NCBI GenBank assembly: GCA_024516155.1 | Contig: JAJJXM010000024.1 | Coordinates: forward strand, 124,001 to 188,000 | Length of the DNA stretch: 64,000 nucleotides | Direction: 5' to 3' | Source of the DNA: Pyronema omphalodes | Lineage: Eukaryota; Ascomycota; Pezizomycetes; Pezizales; Pyronemataceae | Made by a program: the position numbers and the translations under genes | The notes under the pieces: model-generated | Database searches by the model: none | Told to the model about the DNA's origin: nothing | What the model saw: the letters and a program-made list of their open reading frames with translations, nothing else | Shown here: positions 32,776 through 45,780 of the stretch, in pieces | How the letters are laid out: each line of letters starts with the position of its first letter | Numbering within the stretch: the stretch's first letter is position 1

Positions 32776-35015
32776 ATATAAGCAAGCAGAAGCAAAAATA
32801 AGCAAGGATAAGCATATGAGTATGCGTAAAATGGTTTATGGAATGGAATTGGGATGGAAATGAAAGCTATATTTTCCTATGTTTTTTATGTGCTGGATGT
32901 ATTATGTAACCTGTAATGTGTACATGTTCAATGATTTAATGGATAAAATTAAAATAGTCATGTAGGCGGATGCCTCTTAAAGAAATATTTTTTTTCTTTT
33001 GTAAAGTTTTGCTGGATGCTGGCCGGTGACATTTGGTGCACTATCGTACACCCTGGTGGATAATATCAGGACGAAAATACACCTTGGTGGGCTGCCAAGA
33101 GTTAGGGTTCGAGTGATGGCGTGGTGATGCAAAGCGCTGCGGTGAATGCACTAAGAAATTGAAGACACTAGGATACTGCAGAAGGGAATTTAGGCTGGTG
33201 GTGGGATTTTTGAAAGTTCTGGTGGCGATGGAAATAGAAGGCTGGAGTCCGGATTCTCGACTCTCGAGTCTCGACCATTCAAGCCGCCTTGTTGTAAGGT
33301 TAGAGTGAACCTCGTCCTCAAGATCACTCTCGATCTGGTCTCCATGATGAGTAGTGGCTAGACTACGTTTATTTTCACTTAAATTAAGTTATCCGAAATC
33401 TTCCCTTAGGCGTAACAAATCGTCTAGGGAAATAGCTGCTGTACTTGTACCTATCAGCCCTGAACTGTTGAAAGATTGGTAAACGTATACTGTTAGATAC
33501 TACGCATCGACTTCTTGATGATCTGGATTGTTGCGTTTTATTCATCAATGAGCCTTGCGGGTAGTGGATTAAGATGCAGTGCAAAACGGAGTTTATGCTG
33601 GTGGTATGGGTTGTTGAAAGTTCTGGTGGTGATGGAAAGGAAAGGAATGGTTGTTGTATGGAGCTTTGGCTATGGTTGTAGATACTCCATACAAAGATAC
33701 TTTCCGTATCATGACGTACCACCAAAACTAGAACACGGCTATAGTTCAACCCTGACTTTATTCCTAACCTTATCCCTACGTCATTAGCAACATTATCACC
33801 AACTCCGTCTCCAAGTTCATCCCCAACCACTGAAGCCAATATCCTATAACCCTTTCCCGTTTGTTAACCCCGGTACACCTATGGTCCCTCATGGTGTTCT
33901 AATAAACGACAGCCTCATCACCATGACATTATCTATGATGTAATACAAATACCTAGACCTCGTTGTCTATACATAAACCACCGAGAACACCATATATATG
34001 TTTCTCATATAGCTCTAATTTCAAGAATTGATACCACAAAAGGAAGGATATGAAGTGAAGAGATGGTGTTCGAAAGTTAATCGAGTTCTGGGGATTGATT
34101 GATTATGTATCTGGACGCACTGGTATCCCATGCCGAGCGTAGTGAATTTTTGGAACCAGGAATCCAATATTATGACCGGAGCTAATGTGTGCGGCGCTAC
34201 GGCGCGTATCAATTAATAATGGGATTTCATTTCATTGTCGCTTGGTAGACAATGATGAATGGTTTTATTGAATAATAGTGCATTTGATCTTCAATAGGAT
34301 CGTAGCTTTAATTTTTAATCGCAGATCGAGGGAGAAAAATGGCATTATGTAATAGGTACGATTATTGACACTTGATGAAGAATAAATAAACTCCGTTTGT
34401 TGAGTGGTTGATGGAAAACATGTGATGGTCGCCCCCTCCTCCACTCCCACCACGGTTCTGCTGTTCAACAAGCTCTTCGTTTAGTCATCGAATATCACTC
34501 TGATTATGTCGACTATTGGGGTATGTACGCTGGCTGTGATGTCCCCATCCAGCATCAAGCTGACCAGAATCGCCAACCTGTTCATCATTTCATGTTCCAC
34601 AATAATCATCGATTCTCAGTCGTGCCACATTGCCCCACTTCCCACCAATTGATCCAGATGCACATACCCGTCAACCGTTCATTCAGTCCGATTACAAGCA
34701 ACGTCATAATAATGTGACGTCTTTATAGTACCTTTATAATCGCTCACTCCATTCCATACACTCTCCTTCGCTCCTCTTTGAACAACGACAAAGAGAACCA
34801 CCTTCCTAATTGACTATCATCCCAGTCGAAGGCACGTTTCACATACTTAACTCGAAACAACGATGTATTGCGGCTCTCTACAAACGCGCCTTAGCCAGTG
34901 TTTCCAAACCTGGTTCTGATGACCTTATTCACTCCACTTCCACTTCCATTTCCATCTCATATTTCCCCTTCATCTTCTAAATACTCGGCAAAGACTCCAT
35001 CTCCAGTTGCGAAAA
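32776..35015. other. long intergenic region
   Basis: 3' flank of the secreted protein, then AT-rich DNA. A diverged direct duplication of about 42 bp lies at 33194-33235 and 33597-33639. Minus frame 33384-33839 has no motif support. 34740-35015 is the leader of the next gene. Confidence 0.45.
33194..33639 (+). repeat. diverged direct repeat pair
   Basis: 33194-33235 and 33597-33639 share a stretch around TTGAAAGTTCTGGTGG with a few substitutions and a one-base indel, about 403 bp apart. It is a small local duplication of unknown origin. Confidence 0.6.
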
Positions 35016-36649
35016 ATGCCACCACGTCGTGCCGCCGCCGCAAAAGCGATAAAACGTCAAATTGTCGAAGATTCAGACTCCGACGATGTCTCCGAGAAAA
35101 ACGTCTCTGATGGAAACTTTTCTGATAACGCGCCGCCAACGCCGGAACCAAAACTCAAGGCCTCTAGGAGTGCAAAGAAGGTTGTCGGTCGTGGTTTGTT
35201 ACCTCATCCTGCCTTCCCCGCCGGCTCGCTCTCCCTCTCTCCGATGTCTGTCGCTTGGAGTATAGCATGAACCCCGCTCACTTTCTTGCACAGCTTCGCG
35301 TACTCAGAAAGCAGCGCGGCCACCCACGCCTGATGAGTTTAGCGACAAAGAAGTTGAAGCCAGTCAAACCAACATCGTGATCTCCCCTCAAAAAACACCA
35401 AAGTCTACGAAAACACCCAAATCCACCAGCAAAGCGACAAAAGACACAAAAACTCCGAAAGAAAAAAGCGCGACAAAAGCTACGAAACGTAACAGCGCAA
35501 ATATAATCACTCCTTCAGCCGATGATACTCCGGAGATTGAACTACATGATGCGCCGGAAGATGAGCAAGAAGACGATCATTACATCACACCTGCTCCAAA
35601 GCGGGGTAAAGGTGCGAAAGGTCAGGCCGCAGGTACGCCACCCCCTCCCTAGTTCTAGAACGTCGCTAAAATGTGAGACAGCAGGATCTTCGGCTAAGCA
35701 GGCTAAGAACAAGGCTGAGGCTAAACTTGTTAAGTCGCGTAAGCGACGCACGGTGACAGGGAGCGACGAGGAAACAGAGGCGGAAGAGGAAGAGGAAGAA
35801 GAAGAAGAAAAAGAAAAAGAGAAGGAGATTGCAAAACCAGGCGAGCCTACAAGTAGGACTAGAAAGAGACCAAGGAAGAGTTATGCTGAGGAACCTTTGT
35901 CAGAAGATGAGGATGAACAGGAGGACAGGGATGAAGAAATGGGCGAAGCTGAGCATCAGGCTGCGGGGCTAGAGCAGTCAGATTCTGAAGGGAAGGAGGA
36001 CGGTAAATCTGACGATGAAGACGAATGGCGCTCCCCACCTCCGGTTACACCCCACCATCGAAAACGGCAAAAGAAACGCTCTCCTACATCTGTCGGCGAC
36101 AAAGCAGCACCTAAAACCCCCGCGCCCCGCAAAAAGCCTTCTAATCACGATTCAGATGATTCCGACGGTGATGCCTTTGCCTCTTCTAGCGTCCCAAAAA
36201 CTCCCAGCTCGCAACTCCTCCCCAAGACTCCCTTGAAACGCATTCCCGGTAGCAAACTACAACATAAACTTCACCGCCCACGCGTTGTCGGCGATCCCAT
36301 AGAAGGGCAGATTGACATGTTCTCATCACTGGCCTCAATTCTGCCACGTCATATCCAAGTTACTTGGTCGGAAAGAGGCGATGTGCTTTATTTACAAGAT
36401 GTTGTGAGATTCGAGTTTAGATGGGAGAAAGGCTTCATGGTGGGCACGGCTTGGTCAAACGTGGTGGGAATGGAGGAGTATACACCGGGTGTTAGGAAGA
36501 AGGTGGATGAGGCGGAAACACCAGGGAAGGGACAGAACTGGTTTTTGACAAGTAGTGATTTGAGATCACTAACAGGAATGGATGTTGAACAGTTTCCGGT
36601 TAAGGTGGCGGGGATTTGTGAGGCGAAGATGCTGATTAATAGAAGATGA
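35016..36649 (+). CDS. nuclear-type charged protein, three exons
   Basis: Exons 35016-35193, 35294-35632 and 35682-36649 join in frame (introns 100 and 49 nt) to 494 residues. The N-terminus is basic (MPPRRAAAAKAIKRQ) followed by SDSDD acidic serine clusters; exon 2 has Lys/Thr/Pro repeats (TPKSTKTPKSTSKATKDTKTPKEK) like histone-H1-type tails; exon 3 has a long Glu run and several bipartite basic motifs (RTRKRPRKS, HHRKRQKKR). The last 130 residues (365-494, GQIDMFSSLASILPRHIQVTWSERGDVLYLQDVVRFEFRWEKGF) look folded and end with AKMLINRR. This layout suggests a chromatin or nucleolar factor; the folded domain is not recognised. The intron 2 acceptor is CAGCAG, allowing one residue to be in or out. 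Confidence 0.75.
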
Positions 36650-37159
36650 TATTTAAGGGACAGAGGCATTTTTCTGTTGATTATAAGGTTAGAGTGGGAG
36701 TATTTAGTCGGTTTTTGTATTCTGATTTCGGGTTTTGTAATGTTTGGAATTTTGTTTGAGGGAGGTGCGCGGAGTGGATGTTGACGGATTGGGTTGGCTG
36801 CTTGGAATTTTGTTGATATTTACGATGATTACGATACTATTAAATCAGGTGTATGAAGTCCATATTCCGTATTCCCACATGATTCCGCTTCGCCAGAGTG
36901 ACGCCAGTGCCTCATAGTTTAAAAATTCAAGTTTGTTATACAACTGATGTCTAAAACAGCAAAAACTTCGAAAGAGATATTTTCATGTTATATAATCCCC
37001 TAAACTCTAGACGCTAACATAAGAGCGCAACTGCATGTTGAGGACAATCATGAATCATCATGCTGAATCCATCTCTTTGCAAGGACCGGAAAACTACCCA
37101 CAGAGTCCTCCTGGTTCGCACTTCTATTTTTCCTCACCAGCAAGGTTACCTGATTCTCA
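36650..37159. other. transition into the repeat cluster
   Basis: 3' flank of the preceding gene, then AT-rich DNA. No gene visible. Confidence 0.5.
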
Positions 37160-39090
37160 GGAATCAGTATGAGTCAGTAGTTGAAAAGCAAAGATATTCC
37201 GGTCTAGCTGTATGTTCGTGTATAGTTTTAAAAACCATGAACATGTACGTGAGGATACTTTTTTTCGGCAGAGTTTTCCATAACTGCGACACAAGCAATA
37301 TTTGTCACACATTCGGTATACTCGGGGTACCGTGGTTTTTATAATATCCCCTAAGAAACATCGTGGCGTTTCAACTGCATCATTCCAAAAACCAGGCTTC
37401 CTCCAGCTAGTCAGGAACTTCGCTAAGTATGATTTCTTGTAAAACATAGTCATGCAGGTACATGACGTACATATGTCACCTTCATGTTAAAGCTGCAGTA
37501 TGGCGTCAAAGTCTAGAACCATATGCAAGTCATAAGGTGTCGAATATTCTGGGTGGGTTGCTGAAATCTGTGCGCTTGATCATTTGGATTGGGGATTCAG
37601 AAATAAGTCCAGATGAGGTAGACCGGCATAACACTTGGCTGTAATGCATGGCTATTGGATATTTTGTTGGGCGGTTGATATAAGCCGGTGAACTTAATGT
37701 TACGGTTGTTTCAAGCAAAACAGAGCTTGAAGAGTTCATTAATCCTGTCAGTATTTGGAAATGCTTTGATGCTTGCGTTGGATGGAAAAATGGAATTGTC
37801 AATTTCTTAAATCTGTCCATCTTGATTGAAGGTTTCTCCTGTAGGTCATGTTTTGTCAAAGATGAGATACACATAAATCCTAGTGCTAATATAGTGTTTC
37901 TTGCCGTTGTAGCTGGGTTTCCAGAAGCTCGGCCGGGGAATCGGAAACCACCTGATGTTAGGATTTATTCTCTGCAAGACAGTTGATACTCCAACACCAG
38001 TTCTCCATCTGCATCGATTGACTCTCAAAACTCCAGCATGAGTTCTAGACCATCATAATGAAGCCATATAATGTCTGTGCCGTACTCGCACGGTGCTACA
38101 AACCGGGCGCACTTGATGATACAATTTGCACATCCGGAAACCGCACAAACATAACTTCGCCGGTCACCCGAGAAAAGAAAAACCATTAAGCTTTCTCTAA
38201 AGTATAGCTATGTAAGTTTAACCGTGATTATCAAACGATATTTTGCACTTCACAAAAGGCAGTACAGTTGGCTCGGGTTTACCCGAGCTTTCCAACGTAC
38301 CAAACCCCCCCAACACAATGTCTCGGAGCTATGATTCCAATTTTGTTGAGCCGGTTTGATATACGGAACGGAGGCGTTTTTCGGCGTCGCGGGTGATATC
38401 ACATCCGGCGTCTGTGGTGTTGTTGCCAAGGCGATTTGATGTACGGCGCGGCACTATAGCTGACATGTACATATGTCGGGTAAAATTGCATTGAGTTTCA
38501 GCGCCAAACGCGGCAACGCCAAGGGAAGGCGCCCCGGGCAGGGCCTTGTTGTGGAAAACATATCTAGGCGCGGATGGTGTAAGTTCCGCGGAAAATACCC
38601 ATTTCATTTGGGATTCAACCATTGTATATGAATCAATTCATTTCTGCTTAGCGACTATATAGTGAACTACACATAGAGTTCAATTATTTGCATCTTTTGT
38701 TCTTTCAAAGTAAGTTTACCCAAATTATCAAGAATAAGGACAAGAAATCGCGCCTAACTACCTAAATCTATGCCTTATTGGGTGTTAAAAACTCATTGCA
38801 TGCGTGTAGTAAAAATGGGATCATGTAAGATTAGGGAGCTTTAGCAGGTCGCTTAATGCTTATGTCACAATGGCAGGATTCAGTTTTGGGTTCAGGTTTC
38901 TTACACATATCCTGCTTGTACCTTTCAGGCAGCCCGGACATTAAGAGTGTATATAATCAATTAATCAATCATTAAGCCGCTATATATATAGAAAAGATAC
39001 GTTCACAGTTCCACTACGTATAAACTCCATATTGAAATAAGTTATTCAATATCAGAGACGTACAATAAGTAAAGTGCAATTATGGAGTGG
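37160..39090 (+). repeat. repeat family copy A
   Basis: First of four related copies of a long repeat. Its GC-rich core at 38495-38600 (GTTTCAGCGCCAAACGCGG...) is nearly identical to 41050-41160. Other shared modules: a segment with CGTACTCGCACGGTG at 38083, AACCGTGATTATCAAACGAT at 38220, GCAGTATGGCGTC at 37495, and a tail to 39086 (ATTGAAATAAGTT...). Frames in it are broken; no intact gene is seen. Confidence 0.75.
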
Positions 39091-39199
39091 AAGAACAGCA
39101 ATCCGAAAAAAAAAACAAGATTATCCCTTACATCAGCCTCCGGTTTGTTCCGGTCTTCACAGTTTTCTTTTCTTTTCTTTTTTTCTTTTGTGGCTGGAT

Positions 39200-41580
39200 A
39201 GTAAGAGTGCAGTGCAAAAAGGCTGGAGAAACAGACTCGGTGATGAAAATTCGGAAGAAACTCTAGTAACATCTTCCGATGCGGGGTCCCGACGATGGAA
39301 CCCGTAAAGACATATAAAAAATGACATGCGTCACGCATCTGATGTATGTAAGGTGTTGATAGATATGTGTTTGAGTCGCGTATCTTGTTAACGGTGCTGC
39401 ATGGGTCATTGCTTGCAGAGTGTTGTGTTGATGGCTAGCTGCACGCATATGATATCATTGTATTCACTTGATACTGAAGTTTCATTGAGATAGAATAATG
39501 GATACCCGGTGATGGGTGTGATATTCCTCGATATATGGGATAAGAGCATTTCAGCTGTTGATTTCATTCCAACATGGCGTTCATCAAGAGTAATAGTAGT
39601 ACTTTCAGGCTGTCAATCCTTTTGGAAAGGAGGATTATGGTCTATCTTTCTAGCGTGAGTAGTTTAAGAGCACAAATATTCCCGTATATGTGTATGTTCC
39701 TATTTCTTCTGAGAATCATGAATATGAACATTAAATATTCTCTTTCACGAAAATCTGTGCCATATACATAGAACTTGACAACTTGCTCTCGGGCTGAAAA
39801 TCCGCTGGCACATGGTTCGCTGGTACGCCAGAGGTTTACATAACTGCAGCACGAGCGATATCTATTGCACGTTCGGTGTACTCCGAGTACCCTAGTATCT
39901 ATATTATATCCCAAGAAACGTCCCAGCATTTCAAGGTTCCTCCAGTCGCGAACTCCGGCAAGTATAATTTTCTGCAAAACATAATCAAGCGGGACGTTCA
40001 TCAGGTGCATATGCCACATTCATGTCATTATCTGCAGCATGGCGTCGAGATCTAGAACCACATGCAAGTCATATGGTGCCATATACGGTGTCCATATGGT
40101 ACAGATGTGGATTGGAAAGCTCTTCGCGCTTGATGATTCAGATTAAATACAGGGCAATCATGCCAGGTTAGGTACACTGGTGTCACACCTGGTTATACCG
40201 GGGTATCTGATAGAGTTGTTGGAAGGCTAATTGACGCCAATAAACTTAACGTTGTGATGCTTTTACGCGAAACATGTTCATAACTGGGGGAGGGGGGACA
40301 GGGGAGTTTCTGTCTTACTTTGGAAACGTGTTCATTATATCGTTTGATAGAACACGCAAAATGCAAATTCTTTACAGCTTTGCATTTTAGTTGAAGATTT
40401 CTCCTGTGAGTTATGTTTTGTTCAATATGGGATGATGAGATCTATCACATAAATTCCAGGGGAGCTGATGCAGTGTTCCTTGTCCTCGGAGCTGGTTTTT
40501 CAGCCGCTCCGGGGAATTGGAAACCATCTGATGTTGAGATCATTTTTTACAAGATGCCCATCACCCAGCATTGATACATAGCTATAGTTGTAATGCTACA
40601 ACTGTATCAATTGAAGCCTCAAAAATTCAACCCAAGTTATAGACCCCACTACCGGGCCATATGATGTCTGTGCCGTACTCGCACGGTGTGACAAACCGGG
40701 CGCACCTGATGATACAATTTGCACATCTAGAGCACAAACATAAATTTGCCGGTCCTTCTCTAAAATATAGCCATGTAAGTTTAACCGTGATTATCAAACG
40801 ATATTCCGCACTTCACAGAAGGCAGTACGGTTGGCACGGGTTTACCCGAGTGTTCAAGTACCAAACCCCCGACACAATTCCTTGGAGCAGTGACTCCAAT
40901 CTTGTTACGCCGGTATCACACATGGAATAGAGGTGTTTTTCGGCGTCGCGGGTGATATCACATTCCGGCGTGTGTGGTGTTGTTGCCAAGGCAATTTCAT
41001 GTGAGGCGCGGCACTATATATAGCTGTATGTCGGGTAAAATTGCTTTGAGTTTCAGCGCCAAACGCGGCAACGCCAAGGGAAGGCGCCTCGGGCAGGGCC
41101 TTGTTGCGGACAACATAGCTAGGCGCGGATGGTGTAAGTTCCGCGGAAGCTCTTCACCTGATTTGGGGTTGAACCACCGTATATTAATGAATTCATTTCT
41201 TTTTCACGATCAAGAAGCCATTCACAGAGGTCGCTTATTTACTTGTGTTTTTCGCCCAGTAGGTTTACCCGATTATCAGATATCAGGTTAAGTAATGGCG
41301 CTCCGCTAATCTATGTCTCCTTGGGTTATCAACAAGTATTAGCATGCGCCTAGTAAATGGCGTTATGTAAGAGATTAGGGAGACTCATTAAGTCGCTTAA
41401 TACTTATGTCATGAGGACAGGATTTTGTTTTGGGTGTAGGTTTATTACATATACTCTGCATACACCTTTCGGCAAACCCCATAGTCAAATAACAAATCCA
41501 TGCTTTCACTGTAAACTCCGCATTGAAATAAGTTGTGCAATATCAGAGATGCACATACAAAAAATAAAGTGCAATGCGTT
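39200..41580 (+). repeat. repeat family copy B
   Basis: Direct copy of the same unit, offset from copy A by about 2.5-2.6 kb across its length. Its first part (39240-39460) matches the start of copy D (43560-43790), and its tail (41380-41575) matches 38840-39086 of copy A. Confidence 0.75.
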
Positions 41581-42369
41581 CCGAAAACATTGAAGCCAAC
41601 ATTTCTCACACTCTTCGTAATGACAATTACTTGACAGCCGTTGAATAACAAATATCAAGCACTCTAACATCCAACATTTGATCTAAGATTACATGCAGCG
41701 CCGTTGACAAGAATTTCATGACGCTCAAACACACAATTGCCGATACATTGCGTCAGACTTATGACACATAACGCATAATATTTCCCACATGACTTTACGG
41801 GACTTCACACGGGTATCACTTACACGGTTCTGCATCCGAATTTTAATTACCCCTTTCTTCGGCTTTTACTTTTCTTGTCTGCACTTTGGTTATCTAGCCG
41901 CAAGAAAAATGAAACGTCGAAAACAGAATGCAAGGGGACAATATCTTCCGAACCGCTGTTCCGCTTTGTAATTGCACTTTTTTTTTGTATTTGTATCTCC
42001 ATGTCGGATACGACTTAGCTCAGTGTGGAGTTGATGGTGATATTGTGTATATATTGCTTTCTGAATATATAGCCGCCTCTTATATTGATTCCTAAGGTTC
42101 TGCGAAAGATCCATGAGGAAAAACAGGGGTTACTAAGCGAACTCTGTGATTGGGTTTTCGGTCACTATTACTAAAAATATCTGAATTCATTGTGATAGCT
42201 GCATTCATTTCAATAGTAGGTGAGTTTACTCAGATTTCCTCTGAATACAAATTTTAACACTACTGTGATCTCACTGTCGTGCTATGGCTCCAAATGCCTT
42301 TTCTGTCGCTTGTGGATTGGGTGGGATGTCCATTTCGAGCAAGACGTCCGACGTCAGCCCAAGACTTCC

Positions 42370-43400
42370 GCAGATCATCATGACATATATGGCAATGATT
42401 ATGTATATGTGCAATAGTTCAACAAAAAGATGTGAGAAGGACATACGTTTCCGCAGAACTTACGCTATTCATGACTATGTCGTGCGCAAAAGGGCTCTGC
42501 CCTCGGCGCTATCCCTTGGCGTTACCGCGTCTGCCACTGGAACTTAGTCGTAACCTCACATCAGATTGCCTTGGCAACCATATTAGAAAGCACATCCTCC
42601 CGGATACCAAAAAGCGCCTCCGCCCCGTATATAGAACCGGCGTAAAAATATTGCATTCACGGCTCCGAGGAATCATGGGGGGTCTTGTACTAGAGCAGGT
42701 ACTAGCTCGGGTAAACCCGCGTGCGCAGCGCTCTATATATTGTACTATGAAATTGCGCCGACTTTTGGCACATCATATAACTCTAAATGATGAGACAACT
42801 GCCTTCTGTGAAGTGCTGAATATTGTTTGATCATGGCGGTTAAAATTAGTTATCATGAAGAGCTTAATGGTTTATCTTTTCACAGGTGACCGGTGGAGTT
42901 ATGTTTGTGCGGTTTTTGGAGGTGCGATTTGTACAATCGGGTAAGCCCGGTTTGTGGCACCGGAAGATTACGGCACAGACGCTATATGATTCTGTAATGA
43001 TGGTCTAGAGCTCGGGTTTAATTCTTGAAATTCAATCAATACAGGCATGGCACCGGAATCGCAATATCAATGCCTACTCATTATGTCTTGCAGAGAATGG
43101 CCTCATTGTGAGATGGTTCTTAATCTTCCAGAGCTTCTAAAAAGCGAAATGCAAAGGAACGATACATCATATCAACTCTGGGGTTCATGACATAAACCTC
43201 ATCGTCCAATCTTTGATGATGGATGACTTGCATGTGGTTCTAGTCTTTGCCGCTATGCTGCAGGTGTCATATGTACGCCATGTACCTGCTTGGTTACGTT
43301 TTGCAGCACGTTATAGTTGGCAGGGTTCTCCACTGGAGGAAGCTTAAAGTGAGATATTTGAAACCCCGCAACGTCGATTTTAAGGGAGATATCTATTGAC
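42370..43400 (-). repeat. repeat family copy C (inverted)
   Basis: The reverse complement of this stretch aligns with the middle of copies A, B and D: GC-rich core at about 42480-42550, the ATTATCAAACAAT-like region near 42820, the CGTAATCTTCCGGTG-like region near 42965, and the CTAGAACCACATGCAAG region near 43230. Confidence 0.7.
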
Positions 43401-43559
43401 TGGGGTATTCGGAATAGGCCGAGCGTGTAACCAAACAGATTTTCGGAGTGGAATAACATATGTCCAGGTATTAGTTGCTCGGTCTTTGAAGAATAGGGAT
43501 ACAGTTCTCTACCGCTGAAGATAAAGACCAAAAGTGCAAGGACAATATGAGCCGAAGAA

Positions 43560-45780
43560 TAGGGAAGTTGAATTTGGAAGTAACGTCTTCCGGGTTATTC
43601 TCGTGTCATGTGATGATATGTCAGGTCCCGTAAAGCCATGTGGGAAATGACATGCTTCATGCGTCATGGTGCTATGGTGCTATGGCAGGGTATTGACAGA
43701 TGTTTGTTTGTGCGGAGTTTGATGTCGTGTTAACGGCACTGCATGGGATACATAGGTAGGGGTCTGAGGCGAGTTGTAAATGGGTAGGTGAGTATTTATG
43801 GATGAATTGGATTATCGCAATGCTGATGTTTTGTCGGGTCGACCAATGCATGTCTAGGTATAAGTTGATGGTTATTTCTCAATATAAGGCGAACAGGAAT
43901 CTGGGATACTGGTTTTGATTATCCATAATGCTCCTGTGGAAGACATGGGAATCTTGAGATGTCAAGAAGCTTGGAAGAGTTATGGTCTATCTTAGTGTAG
44001 TAAAGCATCAACGGTATTAGCTTACATATACTAGTTATTCAAGGAACAAAAAACTATATAGTTCGTCAAGATGTTTCATTGTTTTACTGTAACTTGTGTG
44101 ATATGAACGTAAGAGTTCAATTCTAGCCCCCGGGATGGATCTCCATTGACACCCTGTCCTCTGGTACGCCAGAGTCTTACATAATTGCGGCGCGAGCAAT
44201 ATCCGTTATACAAAAAGCATGTCATCATCTGAGTATACTTTAGGTTTCCCAAAAGCGCCGTGAAGTTTTAACTGGACAACTCAAAATTTCCTTCATTCGG
44301 GAACTCCGCCAAGTACATCTTCATGCAAGTCATAACCAAGTGTGCAGACCAAGTAGGTACATACGTCACTTTCAGGTTATTGCTGCAGCATGGCGTCAAA
44401 GTCTAGAACCACATGCGAGTTTTACGGTGTTCAATTTGCTATCTGGGCTAATGAGATCTGTGCGCTTGATTGTTTAGATTGAATATAAAGGAATTATTCC
44501 CGGTTAGGTAAACTGGCATCAAACGTTGTAATGGTATTTCTTTTCTCCCGTGAGGAACACTTATAATGTTAAACTTGACAAAAAAATGCAATTTCAACTT
44601 CTTTAGCGTTTTATGTCTTGCTTGGAGGATTTCGTCTACGAGATCTGATATCAAAAATGGGATGATGCAGTGTATTATTCCTTTCCTGGATAGTATGATT
44701 TCATGCAAGTCATAATCAAGCGGGTACTTCACTTACATATGCCACTGACGACCTTCATGTCATAGCTGCAGCATGGCGTCAGGGTCTAGAACCATATGCC
44801 TGTGCTGTGGTGCCAGGTCAAAGCAGTTATAGTCATTTCAAGCGAGACAGAACTAACAGAGTGACCGTAGATCTGGATTTGAGAACGCTTTGATATTGGC
44901 ATTGGACAGCAAAATTCAATTGTAAATGGTTTCAATTTTTGGTAACTTGATAAAGGTGTTCTTTGGAGGCCATTTGTTATTCAAAATGGCATGATGAGGT
45001 TCTCGACAGAACTTTCAGATCTGATGCAGTATGCCTTTGCTTTCCAATTTTTTCCAGAATCACTGGGGAATCAGAAACCGTCTGATGTTGGATCATGGTC
45101 TGAAAGATTTTTTCCAGTAAGCACTGATACTTAGTCCCAGTTCCCCTTCTGAATCAACTGAAATCTCGAGCACGCAACCTATGTTCTAGGCAATCGTTAC
45201 AGGACCATATGATGTCTGTGCCGTAATCTTCCGGTGCCACAAACCGGGCTTACCCGATAACACAATTCGCACGTCTAGAAACCGCACAAACATAACTTTA
45301 ACTTCGCCGGTTCCCCATGAAAAAATGAACGATCAAAATCTTTATCATACCTAATTTTATCCATAATTATCAAACAATATTCCGCACTTCACAGAAGGCA
45401 TTTCTCTTATCATTTTGAGTTGCATGTAATGAAGGGATTAAAGTCGGCGCAATATCTTACACAGTACAATATACAGAGTGCTGTGTGCGCGGGCTTATCC
45501 GAGTGTCCGCCCGAGTACAAAATCCCCCACATAATTCCTCGGAGCCGTGTTTCCAATTTCGTTACGCCGGTATCACACACGGAATGGAGGCGTTTTTCGG
45601 CGTCGCGGGAGATATCAGTACACTGTATCGGAGTCCCTGGTATGTTGATGCCAAGGTAACTTGATGTGAGGTTACGTGTCTGTTTCAGCGGCAGCCGCGG
45701 CAGCGCCTCGGGCAGGACCTTCTTGCGCACAACATATGTAGACATGGATGGATAGTATACGTTCTGTGGCTACGGAAATG
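43560..45780 (+). repeat. repeat family copy D
   Basis: Direct copy. Shares the start module with copy B (43560-43790) and the core at 45680-45750 in a more diverged form. The module with ATGGCGTCA..TCTAGAACCA occurs twice inside it (44390 and 44772), pointing to an internal duplication. Confidence 0.7.

Noticed and set aside
33384..33839. 151-codon minus-strand frame
   Set aside because: No domain, no leader or splice support, and it overlaps a small intergenic duplication; likely chance.
40974..41291. 105-codon frame in repeat copy B
   Set aside because: Frame is not maintained in the other repeat copies on this strand, so it is not evidence for a gene.
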